Source of the DNA: CAYRNY01 sp964425755
GTDB lineage: Bacteria; Chloroflexota; Anaerolineae; Aggregatilineales; Aggregatilineaceae
Direction: 5' to 3'
Assembly: GCA_964425755.1 (NCBI GenBank)
Contig: CAYRNY010000010.1
Location: 121,605 to 185,604, forward strand
Length of the DNA stretch: 64,000 bases
In this document: positions 43,224-52,193 of the stretch, one piece after another
Layout of the letters: every line of letters begins with the position of its first letter
Numbering within the stretch: the first letter of the stretch is position 1
Position numbers and translations under genes: made by a program
Notes under the pieces: model-generated
The model's database searches: none
What the model saw: only the letters and a program-made list of their open reading frames with translations
Told to the model about the DNA's origin: nothing

Positions 43224-43805
43224 ATGCGCTTAATTCTCGTGCGTCATGGGCAGGCGGAACATCGTGGCGACGAACCGGACAATCTATACCTGACGGATCT
43301 AGGCAAGCGGCAGGTCGAGACGTTGGGGCAATGGCTCGCGGAGCACGAACCGGGGATCGACCAGGTGATTTGCAGTCCGCTGCGCCGCGCCCGCGAAACG
43401 ACCTCGATTCTCAATCGCTACATCAGCGCGCCGGTGAAGGTTGACGACGATCTACGCGAGACGACGAGCGAACTCGACGAGAAGCTGCCGCGCCTGGTGC
43501 ATCCCTCGGACACCGGGCCGCACTACTACCTGATGCCCGCCGACAACTACTACCAACGCTTCGCCGAACAGGTGCGCCGCGTCCTGAATCGCATCCTCGA
43601 CAACCCCGCCTCGATACAGACGAAGATCGTGGTCTGTCATGGCGGCACAGCGGCGACGATGGTCCGGCTGGTGTTGAAGTGCCACCACATGAACATCCAC
43701 ATGTTTCACACCGGGATGCATTACCTCACCTGGCAGGATGGCCTGTGGGATTTACGTGGCATCAACTTCGCCCCACACCTGCCTGCCGAGATGCAGACCG
43801 AGTAA
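43224..43805 (+). CDS. histidine phosphatase superfamily protein (phosphoglycerate mutase-like)
   Basis: A 193-residue enzyme of the branch-1 histidine phosphatases. The phosphohistidine motif LVRHGQAE (about 5-12) opens the protein, with VICSPLRRARETT (second Arg), and VVCHGGTAATMVRL for the second catalytic His. An acidic DDLRET segment and a phrase LPRLVHPSDTGPHYYLMPAD lie between. It lacks the mutase-specific insertions, so phosphatase activity on a sugar phosphate or phosphoprotein is more likely than mutase activity. ATG 43224 with GAGGT upstream is preferred to GTG 43209. It is monocistronic from its own promoter. Confidence 0.88.
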   Translation: MRLILVRHGQAEHRGDEPDNLYLTDLGKRQVETLGQWLAEHEPGIDQVICSPLRRARETTSILNRYISAPVKVDDDLRETTSELDEKLPRLVHPSDTGPHYYLMPADNYYQRFAEQVRRVLNRILDNPASIQTKIVVCHGGTAATMVRLVLKCHHMNIHMFHTGMHYLTWQDGLWDLRGINFAPHLPAEMQTE

Positions 43806-43882
43806 GCGCAGCCCTGCACGGCGCGGCCCGTACAACGACCGGGCGCTCTGCCGCAGGGATGGCGCGTGCCGCGCGGGGTGCG

Positions 43883-44284
43883 TCAGAGGTTGTAGGTCTT
43901 GCCCTGCATCACGATCTTGCGTGCCTTGAGCACGTCGTCCGGGCGTGCCGGGGCGGGGATGTAGCCGTTCGCGCCCGCCTCGCGTAGTTTGTTGCGCCAC
44001 TGGGGCGTGGCGTGCATGTCGGAGACGATGATCGGCACGTCTTCGCAGCCGGGCGTGTTGCGCACGCGCCGGATGAACTCCAGCGCGGTCATATCCGCGA
44101 GCCGCCACCACAGGCAGATGATCAGGTCGGGCGGTTTCTTGCGGCAGCGTTTGAGTGCTGCATGGCCGGTATCCGGTTTTTTAACTTTATCCCCGCAGTT
44201 GCGTTTTAAGAATTTACCCAAAAATTTTGCGACGTTCGGGCGGCTCCCTACCGCTAATACTTTCCGCCCCTCTTTTTTGCCCAT
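43883..44284 (-). CDS. degenerate receiver-domain protein (pseudo-receiver)
   Basis: A 133-residue protein with the length and strand pattern of a receiver domain, but every key residue is changed. The acidic pair (normally DD) is GS in LAVGSRPN; the phosphoacceptor site PDLIICLWWRLADM has Leu58 in place of Asp; the Lys before Pro is Ala111 in YIPAPARP. The hydrophobic core and the ADMTALEFIRRVR helix are kept. The N-terminal half is unusually Lys-rich. It cannot be phosphorylated in the normal way and may act as a constitutive or ligand-sensing module. GGAGG lies 11 bases upstream. It is convergent with the histidine phosphatase gene. Confidence 0.75.
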   Translation of the reverse strand: MGKKEGRKVLAVGSRPNVAKFLGKFLKRNCGDKVKKPDTGHAALKRCRKKPPDLIICLWWRLADMTALEFIRRVRNTPGCEDVPIIVSDMHATPQWRNKLREAGANGYIPAPARPDDVLKARKIVMQGKTYNL

Positions 44285-44351
44285 ACAGTACGCTACCTCC
44301 TTTGTCCCTTGATCATACCATACCCGATCCCGTCAACCCCACACATCCCGA

Positions 44352-44385
44352 ACAAAAACCGGGGCGAGCAGCACACTCACCCCGG
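44352..44385 (-). terminator. intrinsic terminator of the first HExxH protein gene
   Basis: On the minus strand CCGGGG(T)GAG pairs with CTC(G)CCCCGG around a short loop and is followed by TTTTTGTT, 25 bases past the stop of the HExxH gene. Confidence 0.8.
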
Positions 44386-44409
44386 CGATCGGTGTCCGTT
44401 GGGGCGCGC

Positions 44410-45990
44410 TCAGTCCCCTGGGCCGATGAGCTGGTCGCGCGTGACCCAGCCGATCATGCCCATGCAGTCGATCTCGTAATACGGCGTGCCGTCCAGCGCG
44501 CCGATCGTCTTGACGGTGACCGGCGTGTTGCCGAAGCACTGCGGGCCGGGCAGCCCTTTCGGGCCGGGCTTCTCTTTCATCGATGCCAGCGGCGGCATAG
44601 CGGGCAGCGTGATCACGTCGCCGACGGCGATCATGGGGTCGTCATACGGTTCGAGTGCCGACGCCGGGTCGACCTGCGCCAGCGTCAGCGGCTTGAAGCC
44701 GTAGTTCACGCGCCATTCATTCTCGACTTCGAGGAACGGTTTGCCGGTGACGGTCTCAACCGCCTCAAAGATCGATTTCTGCTGGCGCTGGAGCCGGATG
44801 ATCTCCGCGATCGTCTCTATGCCGCCGTAGTTGGTGTTGAGGTGGTTCCAGAACGACGTGCCGACCTGGTACGACAGCGCGTTGCAGCCGTCCGCCTGCG
44901 GGATGTCCGAGCCGATGTTGGTCGTCAGGCTGGGGATGTCTTGCAGCGTAGCGAGATGCGGCAGGCGCTCCCACATGCTCCGGAAATTGTTCGCGAAGAA
45001 CTCCGCCTGTCCCTCGCTGACCCACTCGTAACCGGGCGCGTAGCCGATCACGTCGTACTGGTACAGGTGCGTGACCTCGTGCGGCGCGGCATCGAAGATC
45101 GTCTGGATGCGCCGTTCGAGCGTCCACTCTTCCGGCGGCAGCGCCCAGATGCATTCGGACGGTCGCCCGCGCTGGAGCGGGTCGTAGAGCACCTGCACGC
45201 TCACGCCGAGGTTGCTGCTGGTGAACCCCAGAATCCGGTTGTTCGCCACGCCGGAACCGTAGATCTCCCCGAACGAGGTTTGATCGGGGTAGACCATCGC
45301 CAGCGGTTTGTAGCTCAGCTTGCGTCCGAAACCGGCGACCTGGCGGTGCGTCGCGGCGGCCATGCGCTCGGCGACGCCCTGCGCGACGTAGTGGGGATCG
45401 TCTTCCTTAAAGCCGAACCAGTACAGCACGATGTCGTCGCTTTCCATGCGGAACCACTCGCGCTGCGGGTCCCAGTAATCAACCGCGTGCTCTTCGGTGT
45501 CGATGTACGCGCCGGTTTCGTCGCGGATGCGCCAGTGGAAGCGCAGGTGCATAAAGGCGGGGATGCCTTCGCCCGTCGCCCAGATGTGCGCGACCCACTG
45601 CCCGGCGTCAGGGTCATACTCCGCTTTGTGGCGGCTGCCGGATTCGTGTACGAAACGGTAGTACAGCGTCACGTCGCTGATCGCGCCGTTCGCGGACTGC
45701 GGGGCGACGGTGAAGATCATCCCGCGCGGGTAACGCGACGTGACGGTCGTCTCGCCGACCGTGAAGCCTTCCTGGTCGGCAAACGTAAACGTCAGTGTTT
45801 CGTCCGCGCCGCCGACCGTCTGCAGTTCGTAGGCGATCTCTTCCAGCGGGGGCAATGTCGGCGTGGGATCGGGGTTGGCGTAGGTCCCCGGTGCGGCCAG
45901 CACGGGGAATGCGACCGCCGCCACCGCGACCAGCGCCAGGGCCAGCACCGCGAGTCCCGCCGCCAGCATAAACCGTTCTTGGCGTATCAT
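44410..45990 (-). CDS. secreted HExxH (peptidase MA-like) protein with C-terminal SH3-like domain
   Basis: A 526-residue exported protein. A hydrophobic signal or anchor (about 9-33) and a Pro/Thr-rich stretch (PDPTPTLPP) precede a beta domain (about 50-180). A gluzincin-like metallopeptidase domain follows, with zinc motif PHEVTHLYQ (about 303-311) and EGQAEF (Glu about 326) as probable third ligand, as in the peptidase MA family. The C-terminal 60 residues (QCFGNTPVTVKTIGALDG, YYEIDCMGMIGWVTRDQLI) form an SH3-like module with two Cys. ATG 45990 has GGGAGG 7 bases upstream. It is a close paralogue of the gene immediately before it. Confidence 0.8.
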   Translation of the reverse strand: MIRQERFMLAAGLAVLALALVAVAAVAFPVLAAPGTYANPDPTPTLPPLEEIAYELQTVGGADETLTFTFADQEGFTVGETTVTSRYPRGMIFTVAPQSANGAISDVTLYYRFVHESGSRHKAEYDPDAGQWVAHIWATGEGIPAFMHLRFHWRIRDETGAYIDTEEHAVDYWDPQREWFRMESDDIVLYWFGFKEDDPHYVAQGVAERMAAATHRQVAGFGRKLSYKPLAMVYPDQTSFGEIYGSGVANNRILGFTSSNLGVSVQVLYDPLQRGRPSECIWALPPEEWTLERRIQTIFDAAPHEVTHLYQYDVIGYAPGYEWVSEGQAEFFANNFRSMWERLPHLATLQDIPSLTTNIGSDIPQADGCNALSYQVGTSFWNHLNTNYGGIETIAEIIRLQRQQKSIFEAVETVTGKPFLEVENEWRVNYGFKPLTLAQVDPASALEPYDDPMIAVGDVITLPAMPPLASMKEKPGPKGLPGPQCFGNTPVTVKTIGALDGTPYYEIDCMGMIGWVTRDQLIGPGD

Positions 45991-46082
45991 CAAACAACCT
46001 CCCGGACGTGTACAAAGTTTGGTTAAGTTTATATCGCTTTCTCACTGCCGGACAATCCAGCGCCCGGCAGCAGGGACGGCAG

Positions 46083-46114
46083 AGTCCCCCCGGCGCTCGC
46101 GCGGCGAGGGGACT
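46083..46114. terminator. stem-loop after the second HExxH protein gene
   Basis: 7-bp arms AGTCCCC and GGGGACT enclose a GC-rich loop, 21 bases past the stop of the minus-strand gene. There is no T run, so it is a weak call. Confidence 0.35.
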
Positions 46115-46134
46115 GTGGCACGTCTCACTACACG

Positions 46135-47673
46135 TTATTGCGCGATAAGCTGGTCACGCGTGACCCATCCGATCATGCCCATGCAGTCGATCTCGTAGTA
46201 CGGCGTGCCGTCCAGCGCACCGATGGTCAGGATTTCGACCGGTGTGTTGGCGAAGCACTGCGGGCCGGGCATCGCTCTTTCGCCGGGGTCGTTGTTCATC
46301 TTGACCAGCGGCGGCATCGCCGGCAGCGTGACCGTGTCGCCTTCCGCCAGCAACGGGTCGTCGTAATCTTCCAGCGCGGACGCCGGGTCGACCTCCGCGA
46401 GCGTCAGGGGCCGGAAACCAAGATAGGTGCGCCAGCCGTTCTCCAACTCCAGGAACGACGTATCCGTCACGGTTTCGATCGCATCAAAGAACGGCGTGCC
46501 CTGGCGTTGCAGGTCGTTGATCGCGCGCACCGTTTCGATCCCGTAGTTCGCCACCAGCCAGTTCATGAACGACACGCCCACGTCATACGCCAGCCGCCCG
46601 TAACCGTCCGCGGCGGACATCTGCGCGGATATCTCGGTCGTCAGGCTGGGCAGGTTTTGCAGGTTGGCGAGTTCGGTCAGCCGCGCGTCATACTGTCCCG
46701 GGTTGTAGCTGAACCATTCGGCCTGGCCTTCAGTCCACCACAGCGGGCCGTACGTGCCGCCGACGACGTCGTTTTGATACATGTGCGTCATCTCGTGCGT
46801 CAGTGATCCGGCCATGCCCGCGATCGCCGCTTCCGGCTGGCGCAGGTCCATCAAGAAGAACTGCACGGTCGCCGCGACCTCCGGCATCGCCACGCCCGCC
46901 AGCGTGATGCCGGAGACGTTCGGGCGCGTGGTCCCGGAGCTGGACGTTTCGCCGTAGTCGGTTTGCGTCGGGTATAGCACGCCCAGCGGCTTGTAGCTCA
47001 GCGGCTTGCCGAACCCCTCCACGCGGCGCGGCTCGGTCGATTCGATCGCCCGGACCAGGAACTCGGCCAGCGCTTCGGGATCGTTGTCTCGCACGCCGTA
47101 CCAGAAGAGCAGGAAGTCGGGCATATCGACGCGGTACCACGCGCGGGTGGGGTCCCAGTATTCGGACGCGTGCGGCTCGCTGTCCACGAACGCGCCGGTC
47201 TCGTCGCGCACGCGCCACCAGAATTCAAACTGCACCCAGGCAGGGATGCCGTTTCCCAACTGCCATGGCCGCGCGATCCAGGCGTCGCGTTGCGAGTCGT
47301 ACTCGGCGGCGAAGCGGGTGCGCGTGTCATTCGGGAAGCGCATGAACAGCGTCACGTCGCTGATCGCCCCGCTTGGCGATTCGGGGCTGAGCGCGAACAC
47401 CATGCCGCGCGGGTACTCCGAGGTGACGGTCGACATGCCGAGTATAAATCCGTCCACCATGCCGTGCTCGAACTGCTCGGTTTTGTCTTCGCCGCCCACA
47501 ACGCTGAAGCTGTAGTTCACGTTCTCAACCGGGTACGGGGTCGGGGTGGGCAGGATGTCCTGCGCGGGCGGGGCGGCGGTGGCCGGGAATACCAGCGCCG
47601 CTACCGTCGCGACCAGCATCACCAGCGCGACCGCTGCGGTGCCGATTGCCAGGCGGGGAGTGGGCTCAACCAT
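46135..47673 (-). CDS. secreted HExxH (peptidase MA-like) protein, tandem paralogue
   Basis: A 512-residue exported protein with the same layout as the next gene on this strand. A signal or anchor (about 8-34), Pro/Thr-rich spacer LPTPTPYP, N-terminal beta domain with SEYPRGMVFALSPESPSGAI, zinc motif LTHEMTHMYQ (293-297) and TEGQAEW (Glu315), and a C-terminal SH3-like module that is nearly the same as in the paralogue (ALDGTPYYEIDCMGMIGWVT). The catalytic domains differ more than the SH3-like ends, so the ends are under tighter constraint. ATG 47673 with GGAGG 10 bases upstream. Neither substrate nor proteolytic activity is known. Confidence 0.8.
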   Translation of the reverse strand: MVEPTPRLAIGTAAVALVMLVATVAALVFPATAAPPAQDILPTPTPYPVENVNYSFSVVGGEDKTEQFEHGMVDGFILGMSTVTSEYPRGMVFALSPESPSGAISDVTLFMRFPNDTRTRFAAEYDSQRDAWIARPWQLGNGIPAWVQFEFWWRVRDETGAFVDSEPHASEYWDPTRAWYRVDMPDFLLFWYGVRDNDPEALAEFLVRAIESTEPRRVEGFGKPLSYKPLGVLYPTQTDYGETSSSGTTRPNVSGITLAGVAMPEVAATVQFFLMDLRQPEAAIAGMAGSLTHEMTHMYQNDVVGGTYGPLWWTEGQAEWFSYNPGQYDARLTELANLQNLPSLTTEISAQMSAADGYGRLAYDVGVSFMNWLVANYGIETVRAINDLQRQGTPFFDAIETVTDTSFLELENGWRTYLGFRPLTLAEVDPASALEDYDDPLLAEGDTVTLPAMPPLVKMNNDPGERAMPGPQCFANTPVEILTIGALDGTPYYEIDCMGMIGWVTRDQLIAQ

Positions 47674-47763
47674 AACGCTATTTCCTCCGTGACTGCTGCG
47701 GATGTGATTATCTTTAGCTTGTTTATAACCATTCATGCGGCCAGACGCCCAAACGGGGCGCGC

Positions 47764-47890
47764 TTAGCCGGGCTGCACCGTGACGCGGCAGCCCTGCGCG
47801 GCGGACCGGTAAGCCGCGTCCAGCACGCGCTGCGCCGCGAGGCCGTCGGCGAACGTCGGCGGTGCGTCCGTCGCGTGCCTGGCTTTGCTG
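47764..47890 (-). pseudogene. C-terminal remnant of a Gfo/Idh/MocA-family oxidoreductase
   Basis: The minus strand reads PPTFADGLAAQRVLDAAYRS, then AAQGCRVTVQPG and a stop. This is the typical last helix and tail of Gfo/Idh/MocA sugar dehydrogenases (GLAAQRVLDA.YRSA pattern). The frame upstream runs into the end of the toast-rack lipoprotein gene in another frame and carries no other family sequence. So only about 40 codons survive, which points to a deletion next to this lipoprotein gene. Confidence 0.6.
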
Positions 47891-47930
47891 TACGTTGCGC
47901 AGCTTGCGGCCTGTGGCGCGTATGTGGGAG

Positions 47931-48809
47931 CTATTGCACGATCAGGTCGCCGATGCTCATCTCGACGCTGAGATCGATCGGTGCGTCCGCTTCGGCGTAA
48001 CCCGGCGTCTCCCAGACTCCCGTCCCGTCCTCGTCGCCCACTTCGACCTGCTCCAGCGCGATCTGCGGGTCGAACGTGCCCACGCTGGCGCGGGTGATGG
48101 TGACACGCACCGCCGCATCCGGGGCCACGTCCAGCACCAGGTCGCCGATGCCCATCGCGATCGCGGCGCGCCACGCCACGCCCTCGCCCAGGTGCAGCGT
48201 CGTCGTGCCGGTGCTCAGCTTGACCGGGTCGTCGGTGCTGAGCGGGGTCCCGTCAGGAACCGTCAGGTCAAGGTCGCCCAGGCTGCCGGAGAACGCCAGC
48301 GCGATGCCGCTTGCGCGGGCCGGGAGCCGGATCGTCGCGTCGCCGGTGCTCATGTCCAGGTCCAGCGCTTCGAGGTCCAGCGCGCTGAGGTCGGCGTCCA
48401 GCGCGCCCAGGCTGGCCTCGATCGCGAGGCGCGTGGTCACGTCCGGGCTGAGCGCGATCTGCCAGCGGCCCGTTTCCTCGCCCTCGTACACCTGGTTTTT
48501 GTTGTCCTGCGCGATGAAGACCTCTTTTTCCACCGTGCCGGTGACGTCGAACACGATCTCACCCAGGTAATCGAACGCCGCTTCGATCAACTGGTCCGCA
48601 TCGTCCAGCGCGGTGATGGTCGTGTCCCAAAACGACAGCGTCAGGTTGACCGTCACGGCTTCGGCCTCGCCCCGTGGGTGCGCAACGCGCGTGCTCTGGA
48701 ACGACCGGACGCTTTCAGGGCCGGTCGTGCCGTCGGTCTGCGTCGGGGCGCACGCGCCCAGGGCGGCCAGCAGCAAACCGGTCACGGCGAGCAATATCAA
48801 ACGGTTCAT
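47931..48809 (-). CDS. lipoprotein with toast-rack/DUF4097-like adhesin domain
   Basis: A 292-residue lipoprotein. The signal ends in lipobox LGAC (Cys20). The rest is a right-handed, repetitive beta structure: VFDVTGTVEKEVFIAQ, IEASLGALDADLSALDLEAL, DLDMSTGDATIRLPA, ALAFSGSLGDLDLTVPDGT, AIAMGIGDLVLDVAPDAA and VEMSIGDLIVQ. Repeated 'G.GDL.L.V' turns are typical of the toast-rack/DUF4097 fold found in LiaF-type envelope proteins. AAAGGA lies before the ATG at 48809; the longer frame adds 39 unlikely residues. It is divergent from the FtsX-type permease gene. It probably sits outside the membrane in envelope-stress or adhesion functions. Confidence 0.75.
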   Translation of the reverse strand: MNRLILLAVTGLLLAALGACAPTQTDGTTGPESVRSFQSTRVAHPRGEAEAVTVNLTLSFWDTTITALDDADQLIEAAFDYLGEIVFDVTGTVEKEVFIAQDNKNQVYEGEETGRWQIALSPDVTTRLAIEASLGALDADLSALDLEALDLDMSTGDATIRLPARASGIALAFSGSLGDLDLTVPDGTPLSTDDPVKLSTGTTTLHLGEGVAWRAAIAMGIGDLVLDVAPDAAVRVTITRASVGTFDPQIALEQVEVGDEDGTGVWETPGYAEADAPIDLSVEMSIGDLIVQ

Positions 48810-49028
48810 CGTACGTTTCCTTTTGCATGGAATCAGGTGCTCTGCGCCCCTAAGTATACGCGGATCGGGGCAGGTTTCTAGTTTTCGGGGCGCGTGCGCC
48901 CGTTGACCCCAGCCGCGCAGCGCCAAGATTAGAGATCGCCTAGAAAGTGTACCCGATTAGGCGGCATGTCTTTAGAATTGAAATGGACTCTTCACGATCC
49001 TGACACCTACATACCAGGGGTAACATCG

Positions 49029-51890
49029 ATGTTTCACACGCGAACGCGAAAAATCCTGCGCGATATCTGGACGCGCAAAGTGCGCACGCTGCTTGTATCC
49101 GCGAGCATTTTCATCGGCGTGTTCGGCGTGGTGACGCTGTTCAGCACGGGCGAACTGCTGATCCGCCAGTTGGAAAAGGACATCCAGCAAGACCGGCTCG
49201 CCATGATCCGCACGGTGGTGAGCGTGCCCGCCGGGGCGCAAGTGGACAACGCCGCCACGTTCGAAACGCTGCGCGACCAGCCCGGCGTCACGGTGGTAGA
49301 GGGGCGGGCGGTGTATTTCTCACAGTGGCGGCTGCCCGGCGACGAGCGCTTCTCCGACGGCGTGATCGCGGCTTACAGCGCGCCGTTTGACGCCCTGGCG
49401 CTTGAACCGCCGCGCCTGGTCAGGGGCGAGGCCCCCGTTGCGGGGCAGAACCAGATCGCGATCGAGCGGCGCATGGCCGATGCACACGCCCTGGATGTCG
49501 GCGACACGATCACGCTGCGCATCCTGAGCCGGGGCGACTCAACCGCCGCAAACGAGGCGGTCCGCACGGAAGATTACACCATCAGCGGGATCATGTTCCA
49601 GGCTTACGGCGAGCAGTCCGGGCCGGGATTTGCCGACCCCGAGGCGCTGTATTTCGCGGCATACGAGGACGCGCAGCATATCGCCGGGTTCACCGGGCTG
49701 AGCCAGATCTACGCGCGGTTCATTGATTTCGCCACCGCCGAAGCGGAACAGGCGAGCTTCCAGGCCGCGATCGCCAACCAGACGCCCTACGTGCCCGTGT
49801 TCAGCAGGATCGAGAACCCCGCCGAAAGCGCGTTGATCGAGCAGACGCGCCAGACGAACCGTGTCCTGGTGCTGCTGGCGCTGGTGGCGCTGGTGGTGTC
49901 CGGCTTCCTGGTGATCAACGTCGTCAACTCGATCGTGATCGAGCAGCGACGGCAGATCGGGGTGATGAAATCGCTCGGCGCAACGCAGGCAGACAACGTC
50001 GCCATTTACACCGGCATCGCGGCGTTGTACGGCCTGATCGGGGTGATCCCCGGCGTGCTGCTGGGCATTCCCGGCGGTTACTTCGCCGCGCAGGGCCTCG
50101 CCGCGCAAAGCAACACGATCATCGAGGAATTCGGCATCTCGGTCACCGGGATCGTGGTGGGGGTCGTCGTCGGCCTGGCGGTGCCGGTGCTGGCGGCGAT
50201 CGTGCCCGTGCTCAACGGGACGCGCGTCACGATCCTGGACGCGATGACCGATCTCGGCATCGATGCCAGCTACGGGCGCGGGCCGCTGGCGCGCCTGATC
50301 GCGCTGGTCCCGATGCCGGTCGGGCTGCGGCAGGCGGTGAACAACGTCAACCAGAAGAAGTTTCGCCTTGCGCTGACCGGGACCACGCTCACGGTGGCGG
50401 TGGGCGCGTTTATGGGCATCTTCGCGGTGTTTTCGTCGCTCAGCGGCGTGATCGAGGACGTGTTCAACAACTTCGGCTCGCAGATCGCGGTCCAGCCCAA
50501 CGAGGGGCAGAACATGGACACGATCACCGCGATCCTCGGCGATGACGCGCTCCAGGCGCGGCTGGCTGAGCGCGGCCTGCCCACACTGCGCGCGATCGAG
50601 CCGGGCGCGAACCTGTCGATCAAGATCGAGGGCTATGACCCGCCACCGATCCAGGCCGGGCCGCCCGGCCTGTTCGCGATCGGGTTTGAGACGGATAACC
50701 CGGAGATCGCTAACCTCAAGCTGAAGGCGGGCCAGGACTGGGAAGACGATCCCGACCGCGCGGGGATCGTGGTCGCGTCGCGCATCGCGGAGTTGATGGG
50801 CAAGCAGGTGGGGGATCGCGTGGTGCTGCTGGCGGGCGGCCAGCGCGCGGAGTTCACGATCATCGGGATCGCCAGCTTCCCGTTCGATACCGTGTGGATG
50901 CGCTGGGAAGACCTCGCGCGGCTGGGCGGGTTGGTGACGGGCGCGCCAACGCCGCACAGCTACGCAATGGGGACCACCACCGTGCAGGTGGACGGTTACG
51001 CGGGATCGCTGGACGGCGCGACCGGCATTCTCGGCATGAGCACCACGCCGGACGACGAGACCAGCCGCCTGCTGAGCATGGTCTCCGGCACGCTGTACAC
51101 GCCCGGCGCGGGCGAGGTGATCGTCAGCGAGGCGCTGGCCGAATCCGCCGGTTACGGCGTGGGCGACCGGGTGACGCTCTCGCTGAACGGCAACACCGGC
51201 GCGTATACCGTCGCGGGGGTGTTCGAGCTACCCGCGCAGGTGCGCGACAACCCCGACCACCCGCGTGACGTGATCGGCATGTACTGGCAGGACCTGGCCG
51301 CGCTGGAAGGGCGCGATTTTGCAGGGGAAGTTTACCCGAACAACATCGACATCATCCTCGACGCGCAAGACCCGCCAGCGGAGACGGTGGACGCGGTGAT
51401 CGAGGAGCTTAACGAGGCGCTGCTCGCCAACGGCATCACGGCGGAATACACCAACTGGGTTGAATTCAGCGAGACGATCACCGCGTTTGTGCTGGTGTTC
51501 AACATCATTCTGTACCTCGCCGCAGCCCTGATCGCCGCCGTCGGCGCGATCGGCCTGCTCACCAGCCTGTCGATGAGCGTGTTCGAGCGCCAGAAGGAGA
51601 TCGGCGTGATGCGCTCTGTCGGCGCGACGTCGTGGGCGGTCTTCTTCCAATTCCTGGTCGAAGGGATCACGGTCGGCGTGTCGGCGTGGGCGTTCGGCAT
51701 CCCGCTGAGCTACCTGATCAGCCGGGGCCTGGTCGAAGCCCTGCCGTTTGAGGCGTTCGGCATCGGCTACCCGCCGGAGACGGTCGCGATCGGGCTGGCG
51801 GGGATGCTGGTCGTCGTGACGCTGGCGAGTCTATGGCCGTCGCTGGCGGCGGCGCGCAAAACCGTGAGCGACATCCTGCGCTACCAGTAG
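49029..51890 (+). CDS. FtsX/MacB-type ABC transporter permease, two-FtsX-domain
   Basis: A 953-residue permease with two FtsX modules: an N-terminal helix (about 23-43), a large external domain (about 45-265), three helices (about 275-410, VSGFLVINVVNSIVIEQRR), then a second N-helix (about 460), an external domain (about 485-800) and three final helices (about 810-945, ending ARKTVSDILRYQ). This is the fused-dimer form of the MacB_PCD/FtsX permeases that work as lipoprotein or peptide exporters or as extracytoplasmic mechanotransmitters. No ATPase gene lies beside it, so its ATPase is elsewhere. ATG 49029 with CAGGGG upstream replaces the longer frame. Confidence 0.88.
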   Translation: MFHTRTRKILRDIWTRKVRTLLVSASIFIGVFGVVTLFSTGELLIRQLEKDIQQDRLAMIRTVVSVPAGAQVDNAATFETLRDQPGVTVVEGRAVYFSQWRLPGDERFSDGVIAAYSAPFDALALEPPRLVRGEAPVAGQNQIAIERRMADAHALDVGDTITLRILSRGDSTAANEAVRTEDYTISGIMFQAYGEQSGPGFADPEALYFAAYEDAQHIAGFTGLSQIYARFIDFATAEAEQASFQAAIANQTPYVPVFSRIENPAESALIEQTRQTNRVLVLLALVALVVSGFLVINVVNSIVIEQRRQIGVMKSLGATQADNVAIYTGIAALYGLIGVIPGVLLGIPGGYFAAQGLAAQSNTIIEEFGISVTGIVVGVVVGLAVPVLAAIVPVLNGTRVTILDAMTDLGIDASYGRGPLARLIALVPMPVGLRQAVNNVNQKKFRLALTGTTLTVAVGAFMGIFAVFSSLSGVIEDVFNNFGSQIAVQPNEGQNMDTITAILGDDALQARLAERGLPTLRAIEPGANLSIKIEGYDPPPIQAGPPGLFAIGFETDNPEIANLKLKAGQDWEDDPDRAGIVVASRIAELMGKQVGDRVVLLAGGQRAEFTIIGIASFPFDTVWMRWEDLARLGGLVTGAPTPHSYAMGTTTVQVDGYAGSLDGATGILGMSTTPDDETSRLLSMVSGTLYTPGAGEVIVSEALAESAGYGVGDRVTLSLNGNTGAYTVAGVFELPAQVRDNPDHPRDVIGMYWQDLAALEGRDFAGEVYPNNIDIILDAQDPPAETVDAVIEELNEALLANGITAEYTNWVEFSETITAFVLVFNIILYLAAALIAAVGAIGLLTSLSMSVFERQKEIGVMRSVGATSWAVFFQFLVEGITVGVSAWAFGIPLSYLISRGLVEALPFEAFGIGYPPETVAIGLAGMLVVVTLASLWPSLAAARKTVSDILRYQ

Positions 51891-51914
51891 CGCGGGTTTT
51901 TGCCCCCACGCACC

Positions 51915-51950
51915 AGGCGGCTGTCCACACCGGGCAGCCGTCTTTGCGTT
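51915..51950 (+). terminator. terminator of the FtsX-type permease gene
   Basis: AGGCGGCTG pairs with CAGCCGTCT over 9 positions with one G-U pair around an 11-base loop, followed by TTGCGTTG, 25 bases past the stop. Confidence 0.55.
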
Positions 51951-52007
51951 GCCCGGCTATTTGCACCACGCCCGCGCGAAGGTGCCGTGCAGGCACGGGG
52001 AAAATGG

Positions 52008-52037
52008 TTGCATTTGCGAAACGGGCGATCGTACAAT
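52008..52037 (+). promoter_or_regulatory. promoter of the small membrane protein gene at 52.2 kb
   Basis: TTGCAT and TACAAT are 18 bases apart. CGATC/GATCG arms flank the -10 element (52026-52042). The leader to the start codon is about 150 bases; I see no structure in it that I can name. Confidence 0.55.
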
Positions 52038-52193
52038 GATCGTAACATTGGGTTATGTCTGCTCCGCTGCTTACTTCGGCTACCGTCTCCGCTACAAACC
52101 TGGCTGGCAGAACTTGCCTCCGGTTTCGCCCCGTATATGGTTGGGACAGTCCGCTTTAGTCGTGTCGCGTTGGGCGCGGCTGGAGGTGCACAG

